In this document: positions 7,299-13,883 of the stretch, one piece after another
Layout: every line of letters starts with the position of its first letter
Position numbering within the stretch: position 1 is the stretch's first letter
Assembly: GCA_020024645.1 (NCBI GenBank)
Contig: JAHHTN010000045.1
Coordinates: 1 to 15,701, forward strand
From: Faecalimonas sp.
GTDB lineage: Bacteria; Bacillota; Clostridia; Lachnospirales; Lachnospiraceae
Reading direction: 5' to 3'
DNA length: 15,701 bases
Notes under the pieces: model-generated
Seen by the model: the letters and a program-made list of their open reading frames with translations, nothing else
What the model was told of the DNA's origin: nothing
The model's database searches: none
Position numbers and translations under genes: made by a program

Positions 7299-8570
7299 AT
7301 GAGTACATTTGTTTTAAAAGGAAATTTTTGTTTTAGTAAAAATCAGACAGAACTTACAACAAAAGAAAATGCGTATCTTGTCTGTGAAGAAGGAGTTTGC
7401 AAAGGGGTATATGAAGAACTACCAGAAAAATATAAGAGTTTACCATGTCATGATTATGGAGAGAAACTTATTATTCCGGGATTAATAGATTTACATGTTC
7501 ATGCCCCTCAATATACATTCCGTGGACTTGGAATGGATTTGGAATTGATTGATTGGTTAAATACCCATACATTTAAAGAAGAAGCAAAGTATGCAAATTT
7601 AGATTATGCTGAGCGAGCATATGAAATTTTTGTAGATGATTTAATGAAGAGCGCTACAACGCGAGCATGTATTTTTGGAACTATTCATAATGAAGCCACA
7701 TTAAAATTAATGGAAATGTTAGAAGATAGAGGGGTTAAAGGCTATGTTGGAAAAGTAAATATGGATAGAAATAGTCCAGAAGAACTGTGTGAAGAAAGTG
7801 ATAGTTTATCAGCACAAAAAACAATTGAATGGATAGAAGAAGCAAGAAATCGATTCCATAAAATCAAACCAATTTTAACACCACGTTTTATTCCTACATG
7901 TTCGGATGAATTGATGAAAAAGTTAGAAAGTATACAGGAAAAATATCACTTACCAGTGCAATCCCATTTATCAGAGAATATAGGAGAAATTGAGTGGGTG
8001 CAAGAACTTTGTCCAACTACAAAATTTTATGGAGAAGCTTATAACAAATTTGGAATGTTTGGAAATAAATACCCTGCGATTATGGCGCATTGTGTCCATA
8101 GTACAGAGGCAGAATTGGAACTAATAGCAAAACAAAATGTATTTGTTGCCCATTGTCCACAGTCTAATACAAACCTTTCATCAGGGGTTGCTCCAATACG
8201 AAAATATTTCAATAAGGGAATAAAAATGGGCTTAGGAAGTGATGTTGCAGGAGGATTTGATTTATCAATTTTCAGAGCAATGGCAGATGCACTTCAAGTA
8301 TCAAAATTAAGATGGAGATTATTGGATACAAATTTTACTCCACTAAAGCTAGAAGAAGCGTTTTACTTAGCAACAAAAGGTGGTGGACAATTCTTCGGAA
8401 AAGTTGGAAGTTTTGAAGAAGGATATGAATTTGATGCAGTTGTGTTGGATGACTCTTCTTTTAGAACAATGAGAAAATTGAGTGTAAAAGAAAGAATAGA
8501 ACGCCTAATTTATTTGGCGAATGATACATGTGTAGTTGATAAATATATTGCAGGTGAAAATGTGAAATAA
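7299..8570 (+). CDS. guaD: Guanine deaminase (amidohydrolase family)
   Basis: A 423-residue cytosolic metalloenzyme that hydrolyses guanine to xanthine and ammonia in purine salvage and catabolism. Amidohydrolase motifs are intact: PGLIDLHVHAPQ, with zinc ligands His66 and His68; RFIPTCS with a substrate-contacting Arg196; SHLSEN with His223 and Glu226; MAHCVH with His264; and GLGSDVAGG with Asp315. The length and the HAPQ and RF-P-C-S elements match bacterial guanine deaminases better than cytosine deaminase or chlorohydrolases. GGAGG at 7289-7293 places the start at the ATG 7299. An in-frame ATG at 7287 overlaps that ribosome site and is rejected. The gene lies directly behind a guanine riboswitch with terminator, and probably shares a transcript with the RelA/SpoT-domain gene, since no clear promoter is visible between them. 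Confidence 0.95.
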   Translation: MSTFVLKGNFCFSKNQTELTTKENAYLVCEEGVCKGVYEELPEKYKSLPCHDYGEKLIIPGLIDLHVHAPQYTFRGLGMDLELIDWLNTHTFKEEAKYANLDYAERAYEIFVDDLMKSATTRACIFGTIHNEATLKLMEMLEDRGVKGYVGKVNMDRNSPEELCEESDSLSAQKTIEWIEEARNRFHKIKPILTPRFIPTCSDELMKKLESIQEKYHLPVQSHLSENIGEIEWVQELCPTTKFYGEAYNKFGMFGNKYPAIMAHCVHSTEAELELIAKQNVFVAHCPQSNTNLSSGVAPIRKYFNKGIKMGLGSDVAGGFDLSIFRAMADALQVSKLRWRLLDTNFTPLKLEEAFYLATKGGGQFFGKVGSFEEGYEFDAVVLDDSSFRTMRKLSVKERIERLIYLANDTCVVDKYIAGENVK

Positions 8571-8572
8571 GT

Positions 8573-8620
8573 GTGAAAAGGGACGTAGTATTTTTGAGTT
8601 TTACTACGTCCCTTTTTCAC
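8573..8620. terminator. Strong bidirectional terminator between convergent genes
   Basis: A long stem, AAAAGGGACGTAGTA (8576-8590) with TACTACGTCCCTTTT (8602-8616), carries flanking GTG/CAC pairs around one extra T, and the loop is 11 nt. Poly-A and poly-T flanks allow termination in both directions. It separates guanine deaminase from the convergent repeat-protein gene, whose stop codon lies at its right edge. Confidence 0.92.
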
Positions 8621-10953
8621 TATTCAGTTACAAAAATGAATTTAACTTCTCCATCCATTTCATCAGAAATTCCTGAGAAATTCTTATAATTTTTGGAACT
8701 GTCTAATATTGTGTTTACTTTATCTAAAAGACCATCGATATCACCGTCAAATACACTGACAAGTTTTTCGATACCTTCTTTGTTGAATTTAATCATACCT
8801 TCGTTTAATGCAGTAGCACCTGTGTCAAGTTTCTTTACGCCATCGATTAGGGCGCTAGAACCTTGGTTTAATGTGCGTAATCCAGCAACAAGTGAATTTG
8901 CACCGAAATCTAATTGGCTTGCACCAGCTGAAAGTTGTACACTACCTTTGTGTAATTCTTTTGCACCAGAATTGGCAAGTATCATTTTTTCATTTAAAGT
9001 AGCAACGCCATTATTTACTTGTGAAGCACCAGAAGTAAGTTGATTTAATCCGTTAGCTAAACCATTTTTTCCACCAATTCCTTCGCGAAGTTGTGCGGTA
9101 CCATTTTTAAGTGAGGAAACTCCACCGTTAATTTGTGCAATCAACCCGGATTTAGAGTCTGTAACTTTTATGTTTAATACTTTTGCACCTTGTGCTAATT
9201 GAGAGCTTCCAGCATTGATTTTAGTCATGTTACCAGCTACCTTATCTGTAATTGCACTTGTTGTTTTGGCTCCAATTACAACCTGTTGTAATAATTGTTG
9301 TGTGTTAGCAAGTGTTTTGTTATGTTCAGTGTGTTGTGCACTAATCTGTTTATCTAACTGTACAGCAGCAGCTTGACGTGCTTGTTTATCTTTTTCTAAA
9401 GAAGCAATATTTGCACGAATAGATGATTTTGCATCTTCGGGAATATCTTCTCGATTCAATAAACTAGTTAAGGAAGCGATTGCTTTATCGGTTTCTCCGT
9501 TACCATTTGCAACTGTTTCACCAGATATTGATAGAGCAGAAGAAGGTTTCATGCTTTTAGCAAGTGCATCTGCTGCGTCAGCAGTATCCTTTGCAATTTT
9601 ATTCAAACTCTTTCCGCCTGTTTCAGCAGTACCTTTGTTTATTACATCGTTTACGGCCGAAATACTTGCATTTAAACCTGGCTGAGAAGATGTGATAGGA
9701 TTATTTAAGCCAGCATCTAGTTTTTGGACACCTTGTGCCAACTCTTTCATACCTGGAGTTAATTTTTCTTGCATAGAAGAAACTCCTTTATCTAACTGCA
9801 AAGCACCTGGAACTAATACAGTGGATGTTTTTGCAGATGCAGAAGCAAGACCTGCATTTACTTGAGAAGCTCCTGTTTTTAAAGAATTTGTTCCAGATTG
9901 TAATTGAGTTGTACCTTTTGCAAGAGACTGGCTTCCGATAACCAATGATTTGCTACCTTTTGCAAGGGAAGCAGTTCCTTTCTTTAAAGTATCTCCTCCG
10001 TTTACTAACTTATGGATACCATCTGTTAATGTGCCAGAAGAAGAAAGAAGAGTATCCAGTCCTTTTTTTAATTCACCAGAGCCATTCACTAATTTGTTAG
10101 CTGAATCTTGAAGTGTTTTCATAGAATCTTTTAATTCGGAAAGACTATCAAATTTGTCTGTTTCTAAATCATTGAAGATATCATTAGTAGCAATTGTCAT
10201 GCCTTCAGATAATTCGTAGTCTTTTACATCTGCTTCTACTTCGAAGTAGTCAGGAATATCTAGCTCTTTTACATCTAACTTTTCATTTAAAGAGGGAAGT
10301 CCCATACCTAAAACAACATCACGATCACCATCAGACATTAATTTAGCGTTTGTTAATTTTATATTAGAAATTTTATTTGTGTCAAAGACTAATCCTGTTA
10401 CCATTACAAATGGTATATATTCAGTGCTAGAGGCTGTCTTATTTACATATTGATAACGCATAACTAAATGTCCGGATTTTCCTTTTAATTCTTTTGCGTT
10501 AATTTCTTTTCCGTCTAATACATAAGTAACTTTAATTCCGACAGGAAGAGCCTGAGTTGTTGTACCTTGATAACAGATATCTTCTTTATTTGTATCCCAA
10601 ATGAGAGAATCTTGTGTTTTAGAGAATTTTTCTTCTCCTTTTACATTTTCTATATTACTTAGGATGGAATTGTCTTTTAGTTTATTTATATGGTCTAGGT
10701 TTTTTAATTGATCAGATACAGTAATAGAAGAGATGTTTCCGTTACCGTCAACTTTTGCATATACAGTTTCAGATTTAAAAGGTTTTACATCAGTGTTATT
10801 TGTATCAGATGTTTTTTCATAAGTTGTAGTTTCGATAGTAGTAACTTTCTTATCATCTTTTGCATAAGAAGGAGAAACCATTCCCAAACTTCCTACAATT
10901 AAAGCAGTGGTAGTAGCGATTGCTACGAGAGTTTTATAATCTCTATTTTTCAT
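8620..10953 (-). CDS. Secreted YhgE/Pip-like heptad-repeat coiled-coil protein
   Basis: A 777-residue exported protein of unknown biochemical role. A signal peptide (1-31, hydrophobic core LVAIATTTALIVGSLG, cleavage near SYA-KDD) is followed by a mostly beta N-terminal domain (about 62-260). Long helical arrays of seven-residue units of the type 'L..G...L..G' run from 284-368 and again from 575-722. Between them lies a coiled-coil arm (about 425-560). These arrays are the hallmark of the extracellular part of YhgE/Pip and related MMPL-associated proteins. Unlike full YhgE it has no C-terminal membrane helices. It ends in a short polar tail, with the terminator overlapping the stop, so this looks natural rather than truncated. 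AGGAGGT lies 7 nt before the ATG. It sits 20 bases after the MMPL transporter gene and is probably its extracytoplasmic partner (inference). Confidence 0.85.
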   Translation of the reverse strand: MKNRDYKTLVAIATTTALIVGSLGMVSPSYAKDDKKVTTIETTTYEKTSDTNNTDVKPFKSETVYAKVDGNGNISSITVSDQLKNLDHINKLKDNSILSNIENVKGEEKFSKTQDSLIWDTNKEDICYQGTTTQALPVGIKVTYVLDGKEINAKELKGKSGHLVMRYQYVNKTASSTEYIPFVMVTGLVFDTNKISNIKLTNAKLMSDGDRDVVLGMGLPSLNEKLDVKELDIPDYFEVEADVKDYELSEGMTIATNDIFNDLETDKFDSLSELKDSMKTLQDSANKLVNGSGELKKGLDTLLSSSGTLTDGIHKLVNGGDTLKKGTASLAKGSKSLVIGSQSLAKGTTQLQSGTNSLKTGASQVNAGLASASAKTSTVLVPGALQLDKGVSSMQEKLTPGMKELAQGVQKLDAGLNNPITSSQPGLNASISAVNDVINKGTAETGGKSLNKIAKDTADAADALAKSMKPSSALSISGETVANGNGETDKAIASLTSLLNREDIPEDAKSSIRANIASLEKDKQARQAAAVQLDKQISAQHTEHNKTLANTQQLLQQVVIGAKTTSAITDKVAGNMTKINAGSSQLAQGAKVLNIKVTDSKSGLIAQINGGVSSLKNGTAQLREGIGGKNGLANGLNQLTSGASQVNNGVATLNEKMILANSGAKELHKGSVQLSAGASQLDFGANSLVAGLRTLNQGSSALIDGVKKLDTGATALNEGMIKFNKEGIEKLVSVFDGDIDGLLDKVNTILDSSKNYKNFSGISDEMDGEVKFIFVTE

Positions 10954-10973
10954 ATTTATTACCTCCTATAAAA

Positions 10974-13076
10974 TTAAGCATTTGCTGAAGCATTCTTTTT
11001 TGCTTCTATTTTTTTCAAATTCATTTCCTTAGTAGTTGTACAAATTAATTTATCAAATACCATTAATGCAGATGGTAGAATAAATATTACAGTAATCATA
11101 CTAATAATTGCACCACGTGCCATCAGTGAACAAAGTGCGGAAATCATATCTATGTCTGAATATAATCCAACTCCAAATGTTGCGGCAAAGAATCCAAGTC
11201 CAGAAACAATGACAGAACTAATTGAAGAAGAAAGCGCAATGTAAATTGCTTCCTTTTTAATTTTTCCTTTGCCACGTTCTTTTTTATATCGTGTTGTCAT
11301 TAAAATAGCGTAGTCAACCGTTGCTCCTAATTGTATTGTACCGATAACGATAGATGCGATAAATGGCATTTTTGTTCCAGTAAAGTAAGGTATTCCTAAG
11401 TTGATAAAAATAGCAAATTCAATAACTGCTACAAGAATAACAGGTAATGAAACCGATTTGAATACAAATGCAATGATAATGAAAATAGCAATAATTGAAA
11501 TAGCGCTTACTACTTTAAAATCTTTATCTGTAATTGTAATCAAATCTTTTGTACATGGAGCTTCTCCAATTAACATTGCGGAACGATCATGTTTTTTGAT
11601 GATTTTATTTAATTCAGTACATTGTTTATTAACTTCGTCAGTTGCAGCTTTATATTCAGATTGAATTAAAATAAGTTGCCAGTCTCCTTGTTTTAGTGTA
11701 TCTGTTAATTCTGATGGAACAATATCATGTGGAATAGCTGATCCAAGTAGACTATCTAATCCCAATGCAAATTTTACACCTTTTACATCTGACATTTCGT
11801 TTAACATTTCTTTAGCTTCTTTTGCAGGAAGATCTGCATTTGCTAATACCATGTGTGTAGCATTCATATCAAAGGTTTTCGATAATTTTTCATTTGATTT
11901 AATGCTATCTAGATATTTAGGAAGAGTGGCGTCTAAGTTGTAGTAAACTTCTGCTTTAGTATAGCCCCAAATGGCAGGAATTAGTAAAATAAGGAAAGTA
12001 ACTACAAATGTCTTATAATGATTTATAACAAAATGAGAAGTTTTTTCCATCTTTGGTATAAGTGAACGGTGTGAAGTCTTCTCAATTTGTTTGTCAAAAA
12101 TCAAAATGAAAGATGGAAGGATAGTTACACATCCAATTACACCAAGAACAACACCTTTTGCCATAACAATACCTAAATCTTTACCAAGTGTAAAACTCAT
12201 AAAGCAAAGAGCAATAAATCCTGCAACTGTTGTTACGGAACTACCAAGTACAGAAGAAAATGTGTTTGAAATGGCATGTGCCATAGCACGTTCTTTATCG
12301 TTTGGAAAACGCTCTTGATTCTCTTGATAACTGTGCCACAAGAAAATGGAATAATCCATTGTAACACCAAGTTGTAAAACAGCGCTAAGTGCTTTTGTAA
12401 TATAAGAAATTTCACCTAGGAAATAGTTAGTTCCCATGTTATATATGATTGCCATTCCGATACTTAACATAAAGAAAATCGGAAGAATCCAGCAGTTTGT
12501 GCATAGAGCTAAAACAATAGAAGTAAGAACTGCTGCAATTAGTACATACATAGGTGTTTCTTTTTCGGATATTGATTTGATATCAGTTACAACAGAAGAC
12601 ATACTGCTTAAGTAACATTGTTCGTTTGTGACTTTTCTAATTTGCGTAATAGCATCCATTGTTGCATCAGCAGATGTAGTATCGTTGAAGAAAATGGCCA
12701 TTAAAGTAGCATCATCTTTTTGAAAAACATCTTTGATTTTATTTGGAAGAGCATCAATTGGAATGGATAAGTCTGCAAGTGAATCATACCAAATAACATC
12801 GGCAACTCCATTTACCTTTTCTATTTTCTTTTTCACATCAGTAATTTCCTTTGTACTCATGCCTTCCACAACTTCTAGAGCGAAAGCGCCTTTTCCAAAA
12901 TCGTCCATTAAAATGTCTTGCCCTTTCATAGTATCTATATTATCAGGAAGATAATATAGAATGTCATAATTGACTTTGGTCTTAAAGTATCCTAAAGCAG
13001 AAGGGATTAGAAGTAAAAAACCTAAGATTAAAATGAGAACTCGGAATTTCACTATTTTTTTTCCTACTTTAACCAT
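10974..13076 (-). CDS. MMPL-family (RND-like) transporter, 12 transmembrane segments
   Basis: A 700-residue inner membrane exporter made of two similar halves. Each half has one helix (about 10-30 and 352-372), a large extracytoplasmic domain (about 31-175 and 373-519), then five helices (about 176-326 and 520-674). The MMPL proton-relay Asp-Tyr motif is present twice: GVTMDYS (Asp241-Tyr242) and GATVDYA (Asp588-Tyr589). This indicates proton-driven export of lipids, hydrophobic compounds or drugs; the substrate is unknown. It is compact, without the coiled-coil insertion found in some Bacillota MMPL proteins. The next gene instead encodes a separate secreted coiled-coil protein. AAGGAGG lies about 8 nt before the ATG. 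Its promoter overlaps TetR-type operators, and a TetR gene is divergent, so ligand-induced derepression is likely. Confidence 0.92.
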   Translation of the reverse strand: MVKVGKKIVKFRVLILILGFLLLIPSALGYFKTKVNYDILYYLPDNIDTMKGQDILMDDFGKGAFALEVVEGMSTKEITDVKKKIEKVNGVADVIWYDSLADLSIPIDALPNKIKDVFQKDDATLMAIFFNDTTSADATMDAITQIRKVTNEQCYLSSMSSVVTDIKSISEKETPMYVLIAAVLTSIVLALCTNCWILPIFFMLSIGMAIIYNMGTNYFLGEISYITKALSAVLQLGVTMDYSIFLWHSYQENQERFPNDKERAMAHAISNTFSSVLGSSVTTVAGFIALCFMSFTLGKDLGIVMAKGVVLGVIGCVTILPSFILIFDKQIEKTSHRSLIPKMEKTSHFVINHYKTFVVTFLILLIPAIWGYTKAEVYYNLDATLPKYLDSIKSNEKLSKTFDMNATHMVLANADLPAKEAKEMLNEMSDVKGVKFALGLDSLLGSAIPHDIVPSELTDTLKQGDWQLILIQSEYKAATDEVNKQCTELNKIIKKHDRSAMLIGEAPCTKDLITITDKDFKVVSAISIIAIFIIIAFVFKSVSLPVILVAVIEFAIFINLGIPYFTGTKMPFIASIVIGTIQLGATVDYAILMTTRYKKERGKGKIKKEAIYIALSSSISSVIVSGLGFFAATFGVGLYSDIDMISALCSLMARGAIISMITVIFILPSALMVFDKLICTTTKEMNLKKIEAKKNASANA

Positions 13077-13101
13077 GAATAATTCCTCCTTTTAATAAAC
13101 A

Positions 13102-13114
13102 TGACTATAAGTCA
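13102..13114. promoter_or_regulatory. TetR operator copy O1
   Basis: The 13-bp palindrome TGACTATAAGTCA has perfect 5-bp arms. It lies about 10-20 bases downstream of the predicted start of the MMPL operon, in the leader. It belongs to an 18-bp direct repeat (13097-13114) identical to 13140-13157. Confidence 0.8.
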
Positions 13115-13126
13115 CTTTTGAATATA

Positions 13127-13140
13127 TGCAGTATACTGCA
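13127..13140. repeat. Perfect 14-bp palindrome across the MMPL -10 box
   Basis: TGCAGTATACTGCA reads the same on both strands and covers the -10 element (13130-13135) of the MMPL promoter. Its sequence differs from the three TGACT operators. It could be the site of another dimeric regulator, or simply a symmetric -10 region. Confidence 0.6.
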
Positions 13141-13158
13141 AACATGACTATAAGTCAA
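13130..13158 (-). promoter_or_regulatory. Promoter of the MMPL/coiled-coil operon
   Basis: On the minus strand TTGACT (plus positions 13153-13158), a 17-bp spacer and TATACT (13130-13135) form a near-consensus promoter, with a start near 13123. The -35 box is part of operator O2, so repressor binding would block RNA polymerase. Confidence 0.85.
13145..13157. promoter_or_regulatory. TetR operator copy O2, overlapping the MMPL -35 box
   Basis: Same 13-mer as O1, TGACTATAAGTCA, centred 43 bp from O1 and 32 bp from O3. Its right arm forms the TTGACT -35 of the leftward promoter. Confidence 0.85.
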
Positions 13159-13175
13159 TAATCTTTCGATAAAAG

Positions 13176-13204
13176 TTGACTATTAGTCATTTTAAAATTA
13201 TAAT
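13176..13204 (+). promoter_or_regulatory. Promoter of the TetR-family gene
   Basis: TTGACT at 13176-13181, a 17-bp spacer and a consensus TATAAT at 13199-13204. The predicted start near 13211 leaves a leader of about 27 bases. This is the strongest-looking promoter in the window. Confidence 0.88.
13177..13189. promoter_or_regulatory. TetR operator copy O3, overlapping the tetR -35 box
   Basis: TGACTATTAGTCA differs from O1 and O2 at one position and has perfect 6-bp arms. Its left arm forms the TTGACT -35 of the rightward promoter, which implies autoregulation of the TetR gene. Confidence 0.85.
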
Positions 13205-13237
13205 GAATAGAAACAAAGGATAAAGAGGGATATAAAA

Positions 13238-13834
13238 ATGGGAAAAATTGAAGAAAATAAACAGCAGAAAGAAGATGCACTATTTGAGAGCGCATATGAT
13301 TTGTTCATGACAAAAGGTATTGCAAAAACATCAATACACGATATTGTACAGAATGCAGGTGTGGCAAAAGGAACATTTTATTTATATTTTAAAGATAAGT
13401 ATGAAATACGGGATAGGCTTATTGCAAAAACGGCAAGTAAGCTATTTCATTCTGCAAATAGAGAACTTGAAAAAGCGCAGATTCCAAAGTTTGAAGATAA
13501 GATTATTTTCATTGTAGATTATGTGTTAGATGAAATGCAGAAACAAAAAGCGGTCTTACAGTTTGTATCCAAAAATTTGAGTTGGGGTATTTTTAGACAA
13601 GCTATAGAAAGTAAAGAGGAGAATACGGAAGTAAAGAAGTTGTTTTATAAATTATTGGAAGATGCACCAGAAGTTAAATTGAGAGCACCAGAGACAATGT
13701 TATTTCTTATTATAGAGTTGGCTAGTTCAACTTCATACAGTACGATATTAGAAAATGATCCAATTAGTTATGAAGAACTAAAACCGTATTTGAATGAAAG
13801 TATAAGAGCAATTATACGTAATCACGTGTATTAA
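13238..13834 (+). CDS. TetR/AcrR-family repressor
   Basis: A 198-residue repressor. Residues 10-54 carry the TetR DNA-binding domain: ALFESAYDLFMTKGIAKTSI, then the helix-turn-helix IHDIVQNAGVAKGTFYLYFKDK, with the typical G-T-F-Y-x-Y-F-x-x-K signature. The rest is an all-helical, divergent ligand-binding and dimerisation domain with no clue to the inducer. GAGGG 8 nt upstream supports the start. The gene is divergent from the MMPL transporter and its secreted partner. The 161-bp gap holds three palindromic sites, two of which cover the -35 boxes of both promoters. It therefore most likely represses the exporter operon and itself until a substrate-like ligand binds. Confidence 0.92.
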   Translation: MGKIEENKQQKEDALFESAYDLFMTKGIAKTSIHDIVQNAGVAKGTFYLYFKDKYEIRDRLIAKTASKLFHSANRELEKAQIPKFEDKIIFIVDYVLDEMQKQKAVLQFVSKNLSWGIFRQAIESKEENTEVKKLFYKLLEDAPEVKLRAPETMLFLIIELASSTSYSTILENDPISYEELKPYLNESIRAIIRNHVY

Positions 13835-13841
13835 TTAAAGG

Positions 13842-13880
13842 AAAGGAGACTTCGGATTGTGGCATGTGAAGTCTCCTTTT
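13842..13880. terminator. Bidirectional terminator between tetR and the ATPase gene
   Basis: A perfect 12-bp stem, AAAGGAGACTTC (13842-13853) with GAAGTCTCCTTT (13868-13879), with a 14-nt loop. The plus-strand tail is TTTTATATT. The minus-strand tail is TTTCCTTTAATT. It lies in the 49-bp gap between two convergent genes. Confidence 0.85.
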
Positions 13881-13883
13881 ATA

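Noticed and set aside
8693..9043. Open frame of 116 codons opposite the heptad-repeat gene, and similar long frames opposite the fucosidase and transporter genes
   Set aside because: Antisense shadows produced by biased codon use; no ribosome sites, no recognisable domains.
8640..9100. Repetitive DNA that could suggest a tandem-repeat or CRISPR-like array
   Set aside because: The periodicity is that of protein heptads with divergent codons; there are no constant repeats with unique spacers.
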